Shown: positions 12,801 to 26,880 of the stretch, one piece after another
Numbering within the stretch: position 1 is the stretch's first letter
Layout of the letters: the number at the start of each line of letters is the position of its first letter
Assembly: GCA_949316495.1 (NCBI GenBank)
Contig: OX439004.1
Span: 54,282,159 to 54,346,158 of the forward strand
DNA: 64,000 bases
Direction: 5' to 3'
Origin: Amphiduros pacificus
Lineage: Eukaryota; Annelida; Polychaeta; Phyllodocida; Hesionidae
The notes under the pieces: generated by a model
Database searches by the model: none
The model's input: the letters and a program-made list of their open reading frames with translations, nothing else
Told to the model about the DNA's origin: nothing
Translations under genes and position numbers: made by a program

Positions 12801-14727
12801 TGGCATTACCTATGCGTTCTGAACAGAGTGTTTGTAAATGGATTTGATAAAATCAGTCCATACATAGCTCCAGCCAGGATAGTAGACTGCCGAATGCATA
12901 CAACTGATCTGAACAGATAATAAGGTGCTCCTGTCAATGAATCACAGTATAAGTGAGCCACATCATTATATATAAAGACTGACACTTACTTGCCTTCCAG
13001 ATTATTATATATTTTGATACATTGTGTACTATGTTTGGTGTAGAGCCACAGTCCCATACCACTGTCTAAGCCCATATCCTTGTCCATCTTTGCTATGTTT
13101 TATGCTTATGTCTAGTCTTATATTTAACCAGACCTCTAGTGGTATGCGCTTTTCGCTTATATCTGACATTATCCAGCACTAAGATCTATTCTGTTTAAGT
13201 TTTTTCAAATGAACTAAATTTCAAAATCCAGTAGCTTCTTGACCTTTTCTCCCAGCTACCTACTCTACGTGATTCAGGAATATAATTTAATGCGTTGTGA
13301 TCACATGACATATGCGTTGACAAACTCGTATTATACAGTCATTAGTAAGGGTATTAAATGCAAGAAGACTTATTTTGATGACAGTGGGTATTTGACTGTG
13401 GTGATATTATAATTGAAAACTGGTATAAAATACCATGTTTGGTAGATACTTAGCCTAGAATAAAACTGTTGATGTAAATATTCTTGCTCCCTGGTTGTGT
13501 ATGTGGCATATAGTACAACATTTATAACATATATGTATAGAGGTACGCAGTTGTTTGTTACATCTCGTGTAAGCTGTATATACATATACGCACCAATATT
13601 GACAATAAATATCTTTGAAGCAAAATATATTCACGACTACAGTGTCTTCTGTTCCTACAAAATGTATTTTTATTCACACTGAATAGAATTTGTATCATTA
13701 GAATATATAACCCGTATATAGATACAGATATATCATAGACATCGCTAAAATCCTAGGCAACCCACTGGAAAACATTTAAACCACATATAAGTGTATAATG
13801 TTAATTCATTATCTTATAAATATATAAATATAAAAAACAGGAAAGATATGGCGAAGATCTAATGTAGTAGTTATATTATAAAGCAAGCTTTCATCGATTA
13901 TGCTTTCTACTCCGAGGTTGGACTCAGAGATAATAGTTGTGGTGAAACATGAGTGGAAAACACAACTTTTCTCAATGTTATTTGTTGGATAAATTTGGAG
14001 GCATGTCAAATATCAAAGCAGTCATGTACGTGACACCAACTTGAAATGTATGGCCTGGTTGATTTCAATGGAGAGAGATAAGCAAAGCACACCTGAGTAC
14101 TGGGATAGTATCTCTTATATGTGGAGACCATTTTCACAGCCCCAGGATCCCTGCCTTAAAACACGTCAGGTGCGTTCAATGTACACCACACAGTCCTTGG
14201 CAATATTCCTGTGAAGTTTCAACACTTTGAACGGTAATTGAAATAAGCGAGGTATACATCAGACAGTCGGGTTCACTGCCCAGGGACTTGCTTAGAAGTG
14301 CATTAAACATCATCTATGACTTTAAATAGCGTCATTACAGGTCTTTTGTGTCCGAAAATCTTTGTTTCGTATACATAAATTGGTGTTGTAATAAGTGAAT
14401 TTTGGTTGCGTTAACCCATTCACCGTGTGGCTACTAATCTCCGTACAAAGTGACTCAGAGGTCGTATAAGTGGTGTGAGCAGTATTATGTCTGAGTGAGT
14501 AAGACAAACACAAGAACTTTGCACCTACATGCTGCAGTCAAGCCGTCTATTTATTGCGCTGATATCACCTTATTGACCAAACCATGAATCATAACTATAA
14601 GTGTATGTGGCACCAATCTATGGCGAGCTGGAGCGTCTGGGATGAGGCAGGTGGTTGTATATTCTGGTAGCTGACGAGGACTGTCTGCTGCATGTTCAGA
14701 CTTGTCTGACTTGCCCTCTTTGAGCAG

Positions 14728-17700
14728 TATTTGGTCATGCCATTGCTGATGTAATGTGGAAACACATAAACAAGCCTATACCAGTCAGGTTGTATACATT
14801 ATGTGAATGTGGACAATGAGGTGATCTTAGCTTCATTGACAGCTAAGCATTCATGGCTGGGTGCCATGCACTTTACAACATCCTCTGGGAACTAGAAGCA
14901 TGCTGCAAAATAAAGGAATCCCGTCTATGGCAACCTACCAATCAGAAACACCCTATTTAGGTGATGGAAAAGCATCACAAAACCCACATGCTGCATGAAA
15001 GGAGGTTGTTGAAATATTGATGTATCTCATGTCACCTCTCCACCATCAGCTATCAGTTAAAAGCCATTCTGCATACCAAGGTTATCTATTTAATTGTAAT
15101 AACTGGCTGACAGTGTTAGTGTATTATGAAAAATTCACTCCATATGCCAGAACTGCTGGCAACACTAATACAGTTCAGTGTCTGGAGGGAATCGTCAGCT
15201 ATTGTTTCTCATAAGAATCCTGGAGAAGGGAGAACTTTGCCAACAAACGCTGGGAATTTTCAGCAATTACACTTGTTTGTTTAATGACAAAGTCCAACAA
15301 CAGTGCTGCTTGTTACCAAACAATGCCATGTTTGAGATATGCTTGGGGCCCGCCCCCAACCTGCAACGAATACACAGTGACTCAAGACCCAAGCATTGCT
15401 GGTCAAATGATCACAATATGCCATGATATGGTACGTCCATAAACATAACTCATTATGAAGGAGAGAACAAACCATCCCAGCCATTCTGGCATCGGGCAGG
15501 TTCAAATTAATATTAAATACCTATCATATATAAGCCTTTCTTAATTTTACTTGATAAAATACATTTAACTTTCATAACAAAGATCTTGTATGCATTCCAC
15601 GAAATATGATATTCCAGTGTTATGTTTCTCTTCACATTTATAATTCAATATCTACGATTTGAAACTTTTCACCTGATGCATCAATTTATCAAGATGAAAA
15701 TATACGCATTTATGATGGGAGCTGAAAGGAACATGGAACCCTTGAATGTCACTGGGGCAGAATAGGGGTTTTAACACATTTATACAGATTTACTAACTAA
15801 AAAAAAGACAAAAAAGGTAAAATTTTCTTAAAACATTGGGTACAAGCATAACGTGTGTTTCCCTTAAGCCAACATACCTGACAAAAAGAGGAAGGTCTCA
15901 GGTCAGGGTACCAATGGTAGAAATTAAAAATATGAGCTGGCATCTTGCTGGAAATGCTTTCTTGCTGACATTAGTGCTCAGATTAGTGGGGTGTGTGGTC
16001 ACTTTCACATGTTTAATGTGAAGGGCAAATCACTGCACACACATCTGAGTATTATTATTACACATATTTCTTTATCTAAATTGTGCTGTTATTTGACAAA
16101 TAAAGTAATGACTGCTGTATTTGATACTTTCTTTTAGATATAGAAAGTCTACTTCTATATAGTTAATAATGTTCAAACAACTGTGAAACCTGAAAACTAT
16201 TTTGGAGGCATTGACACCATTTCCTAGCAGTGATTTTTTCACGTTGACTAATCTCACTGGAAAACAGTGAAATGCACATACAGGTGACATGTGACCTGTT
16301 GATTTCCATCCTGACTGATATGGTCAAATATTGACAGCTCCACATTTTGAAGATCTTGAATATTCTTTTAGAATAAATAATATACAAATCTGATTGAATT
16401 TATTTAAGAATGGGCATTGTTTACAGGTATGTTTTAAGGGTTGATGAATTGTTATAACACCTTGGATAGGTACAGTCCATGTTTATTTTGAATGTGGATG
16501 TGGATACAGGCAAAATGTTGAGTGAGCACTCTTGCCATGAGAAAAGGTCAAAGCATATCACCAGACCTGTGAGACAAATGGTAGTGCTGAAACATTGGGA
16601 ACTATTGCATTGCTCTGGATATATTCATAGATGCTCAAGGTTGGCCTCATGATCAACTTACTCGATTTTAATATCTATAATAAAATCTTGAAATTGGATC
16701 CATGTTATAATTTCTTTTGTCTGAACTCAAGTAAATTGGAATGCTGGTTGAGAATGTGCTTGATTTCTCTTAAGGGAAGTACATGTCATGAAAATGAACA
16801 CATTGCTTATGAATGAATTCCCACCAAGACCACAATCCTAAGAATTACCGTCGTATTCCATCCCATAAATACTTAGATAATCATCTCCAAAGCAAATATT
16901 GAAAAGTGATTATCATGATCTTAGATTTAAAGTGTTCTGGTATATATGATGAAGGACCTATTCATATTTTGTTCACTACTCCATGTATACTCTTACGATC
17001 AATAATAACATTTGACTCTTTCAGGCCAGGTCATCGGTAAAGTTTTTCAATTCAATTCAACTCTTACTTCTTTATCTTTAAAATCCCTTTGTAAGTCATT
17101 ATTCATTCAACAATATAAAAACTATTTCAAAGAACCCTTCTCACGCATAACGTGATGTCAAAAATTCAACTTTGTAGTCACACTGAGTTGGAGCTGCAGG
17201 TGCATTACACTACAGTTGCTTATGTGCTATTCAACTGTGATAAATTTCTGATGTGACTCTGCATAAGGAAGACAGCATACTTGATATTCGACGTGGATCT
17301 CCTCTGTGATTTCGTCAGTGCTGCACTTTATCATATGATATTCAATATGACGGTATTGCATGCGAGCTAATTGTGCGACACAACTATACCAACTGCGCTA
17401 CTCCTTGGTGGGAAAGACTGCGCATGCGTAATTGGACAGGATATTTCACTTCTGGCTTTGAGTGCAGAGACACCGGTCTCAGAGAAACACACAAAGAGCG
17501 GTCAAATTAATTCTCACTAATTTACAAGCTGCTGCCAGCATCGCTCAAACTTAGACAAAATCTCGAGATAGCCGCACTAGTGTGTAAGAACATCTGTGCT
17601 ATCAGATAAAGCCTTTAATCAATAGATGTGTCTTCCAGGGTATATTAGTGGCTCTGGTAGTTAAACCGTCTAACTACTGCATGACACGCCATTCCAATCT

Positions 17701-17801
17701 CTCTATTTTCTAACGCTTTCTTTGTCTCATAAACTTTTTTACATCTAAGATAGTTATAAATATATATGTATGACAGCACGCAATGAATTACAAAGGAAAA
17801 A
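14728..17801. other. Intergenic; no gene recognised
   Basis: AT-rich single-copy-looking sequence with short ORFs only. A 12-nt stretch at about 17027-17038 sits between a TTTCAG and a GTAAAG and could mimic a micro-exon, but nothing around it supports this. Confidence 0.4.
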
Positions 17802-17951
17802 ATGGATGCCTGCGACGAGACGTATTATTTGACAAAGACGTATGACTACCCGCGCTTTGCAGACACTCATGATCAGATAGAGGAAAACGTTTTAATCAAA
17901 ATCTCAGCCCCTAAGGCTACGTTTGTATTGGTTACTGCATCTAGATATTAG
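17802..17951 (+). CDS. Candidate 49-codon small ORF
   Basis: ATG in a good start context (A at -3, G at +4) opens a 49-codon frame beginning MDACDETYYLTKTYDYPRFA and ending at TAG. Codon use looks more protein-like than the flanks, and the first half is acidic and Tyr-rich. No signal peptide, homologue or splice evidence is visible. It may be a real micropeptide, one exon of something larger, or chance. Confidence 0.18.
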   Translation: MDACDETYYLTKTYDYPRFADTHDQIEENVLIKISAPKATFVLVTASRY

Positions 17952-20376
17952 AACAGGCATAATCACAATATTGCATGAAATCTCTGTAATTTGAGCTACT
18001 AATACACGTCAACAATCGCCATATAAATACAGGCTGTTTCCATGATTAAAGTGGCTAATTACTCACTGACATTTCTTGGTTGACTTTATAACAAACAATG
18101 TGATGAGACAACATTCAATTCACATCTCCTATCATTGTTACACATCTCATGGATTTGACATCCACAGAGGAAAATCACCCATTTTTTAAAAAAGAAATCC
18201 ATGTTTTGTGGATTCTGCGATACACCTGCGCAATTTATCTGAGTGATGTTTACATAAACCTAAATAATGTCATATGGGGCAAAACAAACAAAGCACCCAG
18301 ATTTATAAGAGAAAATTACATCACGTCTATTTTTGATTCTGCTTTCATAGAGTACTGGGCGCCCCTTTAGCATATCCAGGGCCAATCTAAAGAAGGGCAT
18401 TGATATCATACATTTACCCAGTTGAATAGCCTCCAGCTGACAAGACCATCAATTTTATAACATATAATGAGCATTATTATATTGACTTACAGGAGCTTTA
18501 ATATCAAGCATCAAACTGGGGTTGCTTGTCCTATGCTTAGGGGTGTATCGCACAAAGAATAATATGCCATATAATTTAGCAATCCGAGGTTCAGCCCCAG
18601 AAGGATCATATTCGTTTCATATCAACTGTGCAGAGAGAGTGTGCCAAGATTGTCTTAAATCTGCCGGAGGAGCCCCCCCCCCCTGGGCGTGTCCACTACC
18701 TGCCAGAGAAAACCACAGCATGGCAAACAGCAATACCTGCCCTCTGCAAACCATCGTGGACAACTATCAAGACAGCACAAAGCAATCAGGCACACTCCAA
18801 CACGTAATCTCTTATATTGCCCTGGTCAGATAACTCTGCAAACGTCCTCCAAAGTGATGTGTAATTATCTACTTGAAATAGCAAAAAATGTCTACTGGCC
18901 AGAGAGGAACTGGGTTGTCCCACATTGATAAGTAATGCAATAACTTAGTCCCTTTCCAATCTACTGAAGCCTATTTATATCCCACACTTCTAGCATAATC
19001 CACCTACCCTACCAGTTGAATCAGTACCGTAGTTCTATGTATACCAGCAGGGGTTTTTACACGAACATCATTTATGGACAAAGTGCATATTTTATTTCTG
19101 TAAATACATTGTTGCATTACTGTATATATGAGATATAAATGATGCTTAGGGTTTGTGATGGGCGTGCAGGAGGGGGACATGCAATTACCACGCAGTCTAT
19201 ATGTGGGTGGACATGCACTGTAAGTGTTAGTGCAATACATCTATTTTGTAATGACCTGTGTTCTACTCAGGCAGACAGTAAGGTTATGGTAATGCCTAGA
19301 TTGCAGTCTCTACCTGGGCAGAGGCGAATGACACAACATGACTAAAAACCTATCGCTGTACAGCCAAGGGGTCTACGATGCAATGCTGTGTGTACCTAGT
19401 GCCACAAATCCCTGGCTTTTGTCTGTGTGTCTGATATCACCGTGCAGCCATGGCCTACCAACCAAACCGAGAAAACAGGATGGGCCACATACACCCATTC
19501 CACATATTCGTGAAAATAATCTAGCTTTGCATATCCAAATATAACAATAATATTAGTTCAAACAATAATCATAAGCCAATGTCATTTTGCTATTCAATAT
19601 ATATCTCACATATAAACATTACAAAATTAACTTATTGTTATTAAGTCTAGATTTCACATGAATGTTCAGAGAATTTGACACCTTTTAACACCCATCCCTG
19701 TTTCCCAGCCCCTACCTAGCCGACTTTTCTGTGTGATTTAGTGTTGCCCTGCCTGGTCGTCTTGTCTCCTCTTTGACTGCATAACTGCGCACTTTAAGTT
19801 CTCAATTGATTACGTTATGCCTATTTTGGTCTCGATGACACGATCGTTATCAAACTGCGTCTCGAAACTAAGAAGTGTATTTTACCATGATACTGTTTCA
19901 AATTTACAATTTCCAGAACAAAGTATATATATATACATATATTACATGTGCTTGTGCTTATAGGTACCTGGAACAACTTATCTTGCTATTTTCGATTTTG
20001 AAATTCTAGTATTGTGCATTGTGCATGTTTTTTTTTTTTTAGAAAAAAGCACCAATAAAGTTGTCTTATTTGAATATTTTGTTATTGGTGTGTCATCAGC
20101 GGAGATATAATTTTACAACTGAGAATTATAGATGAGGATGAAGTTAGATAAAGGAGGCCGGGAATAGGGTCCCTTCCTCTACTTCTCTATGGGCATCACA
20201 AACGTGATAATGTCAAATACATTGACGATGTGAACTATCAAAGGCATCTCGGTCCAATGTACTTCCTTCCTCATCGATTCTTCTGTCATATCACAGAAAC
20301 CCCCAATCACATCAATTGAAATAAATTATATTTCATAATAACAGATGTATAAAATATAATGTCTATACATTTACAG

Positions 20377-20418
20377 TGGAACATGAACATGACAAAGAGG
20401 GTATCACCACAATTCAAG
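20377..20418 (+). CDS. Possible 42-nt symmetrical micro-exon
   Basis: Lies between an acceptor (CATTTACAG) and a donor (GTAATA). Read phase 1 to phase 1 it gives EHEHDKEGITTIQ, which is polar and stop-free. No neighbouring exon is recognised, so this is weak; many AG...GT pairs occur by chance. Confidence 0.15.
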
Positions 20419-20988
20419 GTAATAGATAGAGATTACTAGTTATTCACTTTCCTATTTAATTTTTTGGAGTTGATGTAGCTTGTGATATAAATGACACACA
20501 CGTTGCCACCTCACCTCCAGCGAGCGAGACCAGGGCCCAGGTCCCTCTGGACGTGTTAAGCCCGCCTGGTGCCGACGTGCTCCCATCACTCGCCGGTTAT
20601 TAGTGCAAGTTGAGCTGATTCATTAAACAGCAATGCAATGCCCTGGAATGCTGCTCAGATGCTACTTCTAATGCTGATGTCACACAAACCACGCTCGCAG
20701 AAGCACAACATAGTTCTCGTGGCGTCATAGTGATCAGTACTTTTAGAGTTTATTTTTTATGGGCCAATTACCCTACCCAACATTTACTTTTATGACATAC
20801 ATGATTCAATGTTAAGCTCCACTCTACAGAGCTAAGTACATTTTAAGAGTAAATCTATTTATCCTGGCTTTTATTCATCATTTATAGATTACCTCTTTGT
20901 TAACCATGGTAATATATAAACATATTATAATAAGATGATATATTCATATAATTTGCAACCTCCGTTGGCTTGATCATGTTGACCTTAT

Positions 20989-21019
20989 GATATCAATACC
21001 CCATATGAGGTATTGATGA
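20989..21019. repeat. Inverted repeat (hairpin)
   Basis: ATCAATACC and GGTATTGAT face each other across an ~8-nt loop, CCATATGA. The flanking GATATC motifs extend the symmetry imperfectly. Could form a stem in DNA or RNA; no function assigned. Confidence 0.5.
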
Positions 21020-21428
21020 TATCTATAGCATTAACATGACATCTGCTGCAGACTGGCTGAAGCCTTAATGCTAGTATGATAACTTTTACTGATCTATATG
21101 GCAAAACGCTTACGTATATTTGGATTCATATATAAATATGCCCACTCAGTAAGAATCCTATAAAAAATATAAACACATATCAACACATATCACTTTTAAG
21201 ATTCTCATGCAAGTTTTACAACCGCTTATGAATTGCATGTTTATGAATTGCCGAAGTAAACATGCAAATTGTGTAAATGACAAATACTTAAAATAATTCG
21301 TACAAAATATCAGAAAATTGTCATAAAGGCATTAATCTCGCCCTTGTCTCAGTTAGGCGATAACTAGATATCTTATATTTTACTAACAGATAGGTATGCT
21401 AATTGCTTTCACTGAGAATAGATGAGGT

Positions 21429-21497
21429 TTGAGTGATTGTTGTGAGTGATTGTTGTGAGTGATTGTTTGAGTGATTGTTTGAGTGATTGTTGTGAGC
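21429..21497 (+). repeat. 12/13-bp tandem repeat
   Basis: About five copies of GAGTGATTGTTGT or its 12-bp variant GAGTGATTGTTT. Confidence 0.85.
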
Positions 21498-22327
21498 GTG
21501 GCTGGATGTTGAGGTGAGCTCTTCTCACCAGAGGATTCTCTGCCGGGCAGAGTAGAGGTAAGTGAGCCGTATGGTAATGCTTGACTCGGGATGGGCTGCT
21601 CTCACTCATAAACCCACTAAGTCAACTCATATCATACACCATAGGCCACTTGTCACAGTTATACGATTTGGGCGAATTTATCATAATACTCAACTCTGCA
21701 TTAACTTACCTATATCAAGTGCCAAGTAGACCTGGCCAACTAAAAAAACAATATCATATGTAACACTTGATTGATATCATGAGAAAAACAGTCAATGGAA
21801 ATACGTGAAACTGTACACGTGAAAATGATCTATTTTATTGAGTGTATTAAGTTACTCAACCACTCAGATTATCAAAACATTTTACCATGACCAACACATC
21901 TAATTCAGAATTAAACTAGATATCTTATATTGAAGTTCTAAAGAGGTTTGCGATGTATGAAAATATAATGTTTTTACAAAAGGAGATTTTCAGTGGATTG
22001 TGCAGTGGAGGCAAAGTGGATGCACATGACGTTAATTACATGACGTTAGTTATTTACCAGATATCCAGGCCCGCAGTTAGTACGTCCACATTAAGCTCCT
22101 ACCACCCTCCTCCACCTGCCCATTGTCACTTCCTATTCCTCCTGCTTTGAAGGCTCTATTAATCCCCATTCATTAGTCCCTCTCCCATAGATATCCAGCA
22201 CATACAATGAAATGCTGCATGTCACATTATCACAAGGATCACACATAAATTCTACTCTATATTGGGCATTATACGATTTACAGATATCTCCCTTGCCTCC
22301 TGCTTTCTCGTATTGCTTCGTCCTGTC

Positions 22328-22680
22328 TGAATGATGGCAATGGGAATGATGGCAATGGGAAGGATGGCAATGGGAAGGATGGCAATGGGAAGGATGGCAA
22401 TGGGAATAATGGCAATGAGAATGGTGGCAATGGGAAGGATGGCAATAGGAAGGATGGCAATGGGAAGGATGGCAATGGGAAGGATGGCAATGGGAAGGAT
22501 GGCAATGGGAAGGATGGCAATGGCAATGGGAATGATGGCAATGGGAAGGATGGCAATGAGAATGATGGCAATGGGAAGGATGGCAATGGGAAGGATGGCA
22601 ATGGGAAGGATGGCAATGGGAAGGATGGCAATGGGAAGGATGGCAATGGGAAGGATGGCAATGGCAATGGGAAGGATGGC
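22328..22680 (+). repeat. 15-bp minisatellite, ~23 units
   Basis: Unit GGCAATGGGAAGGAT with AATGAT, AATAAT and GAGAAT variants and two 6-bp GGCAAT insertions. Because 15 and 6 are multiples of three, both strands stay open (MAMGR on plus, PLPSF on minus). These are repeat artefacts, not genes. Confidence 0.95.
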
Positions 22681-23947
22681 TTGATTTTATCTATATATCA
22701 TACACTGTCATTGCTTGAGTATCAAAGTCTCATATATAGTTTAAAACTTTATTTGAGAACCATTATAGAGTGACACCGCCATTCGTGCTACTCAAACCGG
22801 TCAGTATCATCAATATATCCTATCTACCAATGCATTCATTTACTTATCATCTCGCTATCAGGATCTGCTACAGTGTCTAATTTAGTATCTCATTCTTCGC
22901 CTTGAACACCATCTTTGGTTTCCAATTGTAAAAAAAGATATGCAAATTATTTTGTCAAGCTGTTTACTGGTTCTAGGAAAGCAATGGAAATGTCCATCAA
23001 ATTTCTAATTAGATTATTTAATTTGAGAATGTAACCTGGATTTCTTGTCCTTTGTTACACAAAATGCAACTTTTCAATCAACTGAAATATTTACGTTCAC
23101 CTCACAACAGATAACTTAAATGTAATGTCAAAACTATTGTCAGTACCACATTTCTGGGCCATGATGCTTTTGTACCTTCCAGAAGGTTCCTTTGTCGATT
23201 ACATTTCATTTTTGAGAAGCATCAATGACAGTTCCCTGACTTAATACAATAGGCAACTTTTATGTACTTGGGATACATAAACAACCTTCTCGGTGTATGT
23301 AGATTCATCATTTGGCTCATTCACATGAAAGCTTTGCGTGTCTGAAAGCAGGGAAGACATTGTTATGTTAACTATACAATAGGGAAATTAAGCACTTGAG
23401 TTCTATTCTTTGTATCTGATCTTATCTACATCAGGATAGTGGATACACCCAAGGTACCAATCGTCAACATTAACGACCTAACCCATAATCAATCTAAGTT
23501 TCCCTTACCTGTTACATCCATTTACAAGTTTTAGCCAAGCATTGCTAGTATTACTTTAAAATAACATTGTTTTAAATTGCAAGTGTGAAAAAAGTGAGCT
23601 GACTTCATCGGATGATTATTCCTGATGTTGATAATTAGACTTTTTTGGGCGAAGCTCATTGTTATTGTTGAGACATCGGTTCAACCTGTCTTAAGTAGAG
23701 GAGAAGAAATTTAAATTTTAATTATTTCGAGTCCCCTGATCCAGGGTAAAGAAAGGGTTAGGCCTCCGATTTGATGTTACAGTACTCCATATTATTTGAT
23801 GTGTCACAGGCAAGATAATCACATCATTTTTGTTGCCATGAGATCACATTCTATTTTTCCAATGAAATTGTAAATAATGGAATTTCGGGAGACAAGAGCG
23901 CGGACAAAAATGCAGCTAATTAAGATAATAAACATGTGTGTTCTACC

Positions 23948-24085
23948 ATTAAGACTGGTAAGGCTGCATTAAGACTGGTAAGGCTGCATTAAGACTGGTA
24001 AGGCTGAATTAAGACTGGTAAGGCTGCATTAAGACTGGTAAGGCTGCATTAAGACTGGTAAGGCTGCATTAAGACTGGTAAGGCT
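23948..24085 (+). repeat. 20-bp minisatellite, ~7 units
   Basis: Near-perfect copies of ATTAAGACTGGTAAGGCTGC, one with TGA for TGC. High identity suggests recent expansion. Confidence 0.95.
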
Positions 24086-26579
24086 TCTGCAGATGCAGCC
24101 TGGCGTGGAGCACATCTAGCCTATCACCAAGCCAAACCTAACTCAATCTGATCAACAAATCCCTCCTCTTCTGCACTAATAGTTCACATTCTATGTGTCT
24201 TGTCTTTTTTATTGAAAATATCTAGGAGATTTATATAATATTCTTGACAGGAAAGTGATAATTTACATGAGAAATATTGATAATCAAGCATTACTGTTTT
24301 GCACTTGTAGGGCTATTCTTTGTGCTGTAATTACATAAAAGCTAATTGAAAGATGCATATTCTATTTTTAACTGGAATAAAATAATTGACATATGAAATG
24401 ACGTATTTTAATGAAATCATTGATTTGTGGAGCAACAACATTGAATGGAAGTTTATCATAGAAAATGATTGGCTTTTTCTTGTTTGAATATTCACTTACA
24501 AACTTTGGATTCCATACATTTCCCCCAGGCGGTGTACACTTGGTTTTGTGATTTCTCAGTCTTAATTTTGATAGCCGTGTGATATGTCAAGTGATTTGTT
24601 GTATGTAGCATACGGATAATATTAGGAGCGTTAAGTTCAGTCTGTCATATGCAACACTTGCAAGCTGAACACAGGTTTGAATTAAGACGCTTACCTATCT
24701 TCTGACCGTGTATTCCGAGATGCTGGTGAACTGTGAGGACAATAGGGTGATTATGGGAACTCTGAGAACCAATAGATATCATATGAACTGTGAGACCTGA
24801 ATGGATATAGGCTATGTGAAATTATAAATCATAACATTAATATGAAACACTGAGCTGTGTATTTCAAGCTATATGTGATTTATCAAGCTATAAACAAACC
24901 AAATGATAAGAAAAGGTTTGAAATGAAACGAGTGTGTTTTAAAAAAAAATAGAAATGAATATTATTCTATATGTGCATGACTAAACGCTCAATGGGAAAT
25001 ATTATATTGTCGACAGTTTATATAACTTATGCCACCTGTTACTTGTCGGCTGAAAGAATTTGCAAAGTACCATAAAGCAAGGTTATACACCATTAAACAC
25101 AGGATGTTAACCAACGTTCTGTGGGATATTTTCTATTGTTTATTTCCCACAATAGGATAACAGAGCTATCCCGCTTTAATGCAGTGGGGAATACATTTGT
25201 GCAGAAATATTAATCAGTGTCGGGCAAGGGCCTGTTTTGAAACATAAAATGTGAGGGACAGATGATGTGGAACAATAATTACCGCACTCAAATGACGCAT
25301 AATGAGATAAAACAACTACAAACATAAACTGAAAAACAACCTTTATACTCTAGCTAGCTGGGATTATAGCTTTCGCCCTTCAGTCGCATAATGGTGAATT
25401 GCCACTGCATGGGTCCAACATTTCGACAATAATTCTGTACTTTAAAATATATTTTTAAGGTCACTTTCATACCTGCATAACTACTTATTTATTTATTTAT
25501 TTCCAATCGATGAAAACTTTAATAAATTATCTCTCATTACCTTTATTGAAAACCTTGAAAGATATGATAAATATTAAAATTATACCAATTATGAGGCTGC
25601 CATGTGCATACAAACTGTTGAACTTTTAACCATCGGGTGTCAAAATACTAGGATTGGCATGAACAGTGCATGGGCTGCTCTATCTTTGACAGATATGTTA
25701 TCCTGAAAGATCGAGATAACCCAGTAGAAAAGGTGAACATTTACTCCTCTGCTCAGAAGCAAGGAGCCCTCTCCCAGTGTATTTGTCTTTTTAATCTTAA
25801 CTGAGGTGATTATAGAAACAAATTTTTATGAAAGTAAAGATATGTGAATCTAGAGTTTCACCAGTGGTGTTGTCTCTGACTTTAAATTGTGTCTCTGGTT
25901 CATATCTGAATCTCCAATTTAAAATAGTTGGCAAAATTATTTTACTGTGTTCTTTCCGATATCTTGTTTCAGTTTCACTGTGGGAAGGCAAAGTTACATA
26001 TGACACGTTAACATTTCTAGGCGTCTATAATATATATTTTGTCATGTAAGCATGTGTGATATTTGAGAAAATACAATGAGTATATGGTTGATATAGCGAT
26101 TTGGAATTGACCAATATGTAATCCGTGAATTTCAAGTAAAAGCTTTAAAAAAAACATTGAGAAATATTCTTGATAGAAAATTCAAGATATTAAATGTCAT
26201 TTGCTGTATTTCATTTCCCATTAAACTTCTCTACAGGGAATGATTTGATCTCACCAAGACTTACTCATTTGCGGGAAATGAATATGTTTCTAAATCAACC
26301 AAAAAAAACCCCACAGTGTTGCATTACCTTTCGTGGAACAATAATTCTAGTTCTGCTGTTTATCTATTTTAGAACATGTCAAATGATAGAATTTCAGATA
26401 TGAATTAAAATGTTCCAGGGAACATTCACATGTGATCCGGGAGAATAAAGGTGGTGTGGTTTAACAGGGCCTTGATGGGGGGTTAGTACCGTCGCCGTTT
26501 TGTTGGTCTCTCAGGTTGGGGATGAATAGGGAGATAGGCTTGTCAGGGAATGCGGAATCAAGGGACAGCGATGAGCAGT
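24086..26579. other. Intergenic; no gene recognised
   Basis: AT-rich. It holds a short TTTA microsatellite near 25484 and moderately complex patches (for example about 25200-25320), but no exon pattern. Confidence 0.4.
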
Positions 26580-26880
26580 TTGCTTGTGTGACTGTTGCCT
26601 TCATGTGGCGTAGTTAATGCACGTCTGTAAGATCCAGGAGTGTGGTCACATTGAGCGCGTGCCTTGACGTGCTGGGTGCGTGCAGCACGTGCATGCAGCC
26701 ACCATCCCGCTCACACGCTGCCGCTTGCCGCCTGCCATCTCCGCCGAGCCAGGCGGACTGTCACTCACACCCCTCGCCGTGGATCTTCACTGTCAATCCC
26801 AGGGTAGTGGCCAGGGCTCGGGTCGGATTATGTAATCTTCAGCCTCACCTTACACGCGTGTAACAGGACCGCCGTAAATA
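26580..26880. promoter_or_regulatory. GC- and CpG-rich island, possible regulatory element
   Basis: Clearly richer in GC and CpG than the surrounding AT-rich DNA, with repeated GTGC/GCACGTGC motifs (an E-box CACGTG occurs within GCACGTGCATGC). A 73-codon ORF here shows no motif. It could be a promoter, a conserved non-coding element or an unrecognised exon. Confidence 0.22.

Larger units (their letters stand above)
8973..14727 (+). repeat. Tandem segmental duplication, copy 2 (~5,755 bp)
   Basis: Direct copy of 3192-8947. Most differences lie after about 13580, for example a lost C in the GGATCCC run near 14148 and a cluster near 14646-14672. After 14727 the similarity stops abruptly. Confidence 0.93.
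17952..21428. other. Intergenic or intronic; no gene recognised
   Basis: Contains short ORFs without motifs, a TA-rich microsatellite near 19925, a T tract near 20030, a possible 42-nt exon at 20377 and a hairpin near 20989. The GC-richer patch 20500-20600 may be regulatory, but nothing specific identifies it. Confidence 0.4.

Noticed and set aside
17027-17038. 12-nt segment between TTTCAG and GTAAAG as a micro-exon
   Set aside because: Too short to judge, with no flanking exons. Chance AG...GT pairs are frequent.
22278-22684. Open frames of 117 and 129 codons on both strands
   Set aside because: Produced by a 15-bp repeat, a multiple of three. There is no start, stop or exon context beyond the array.
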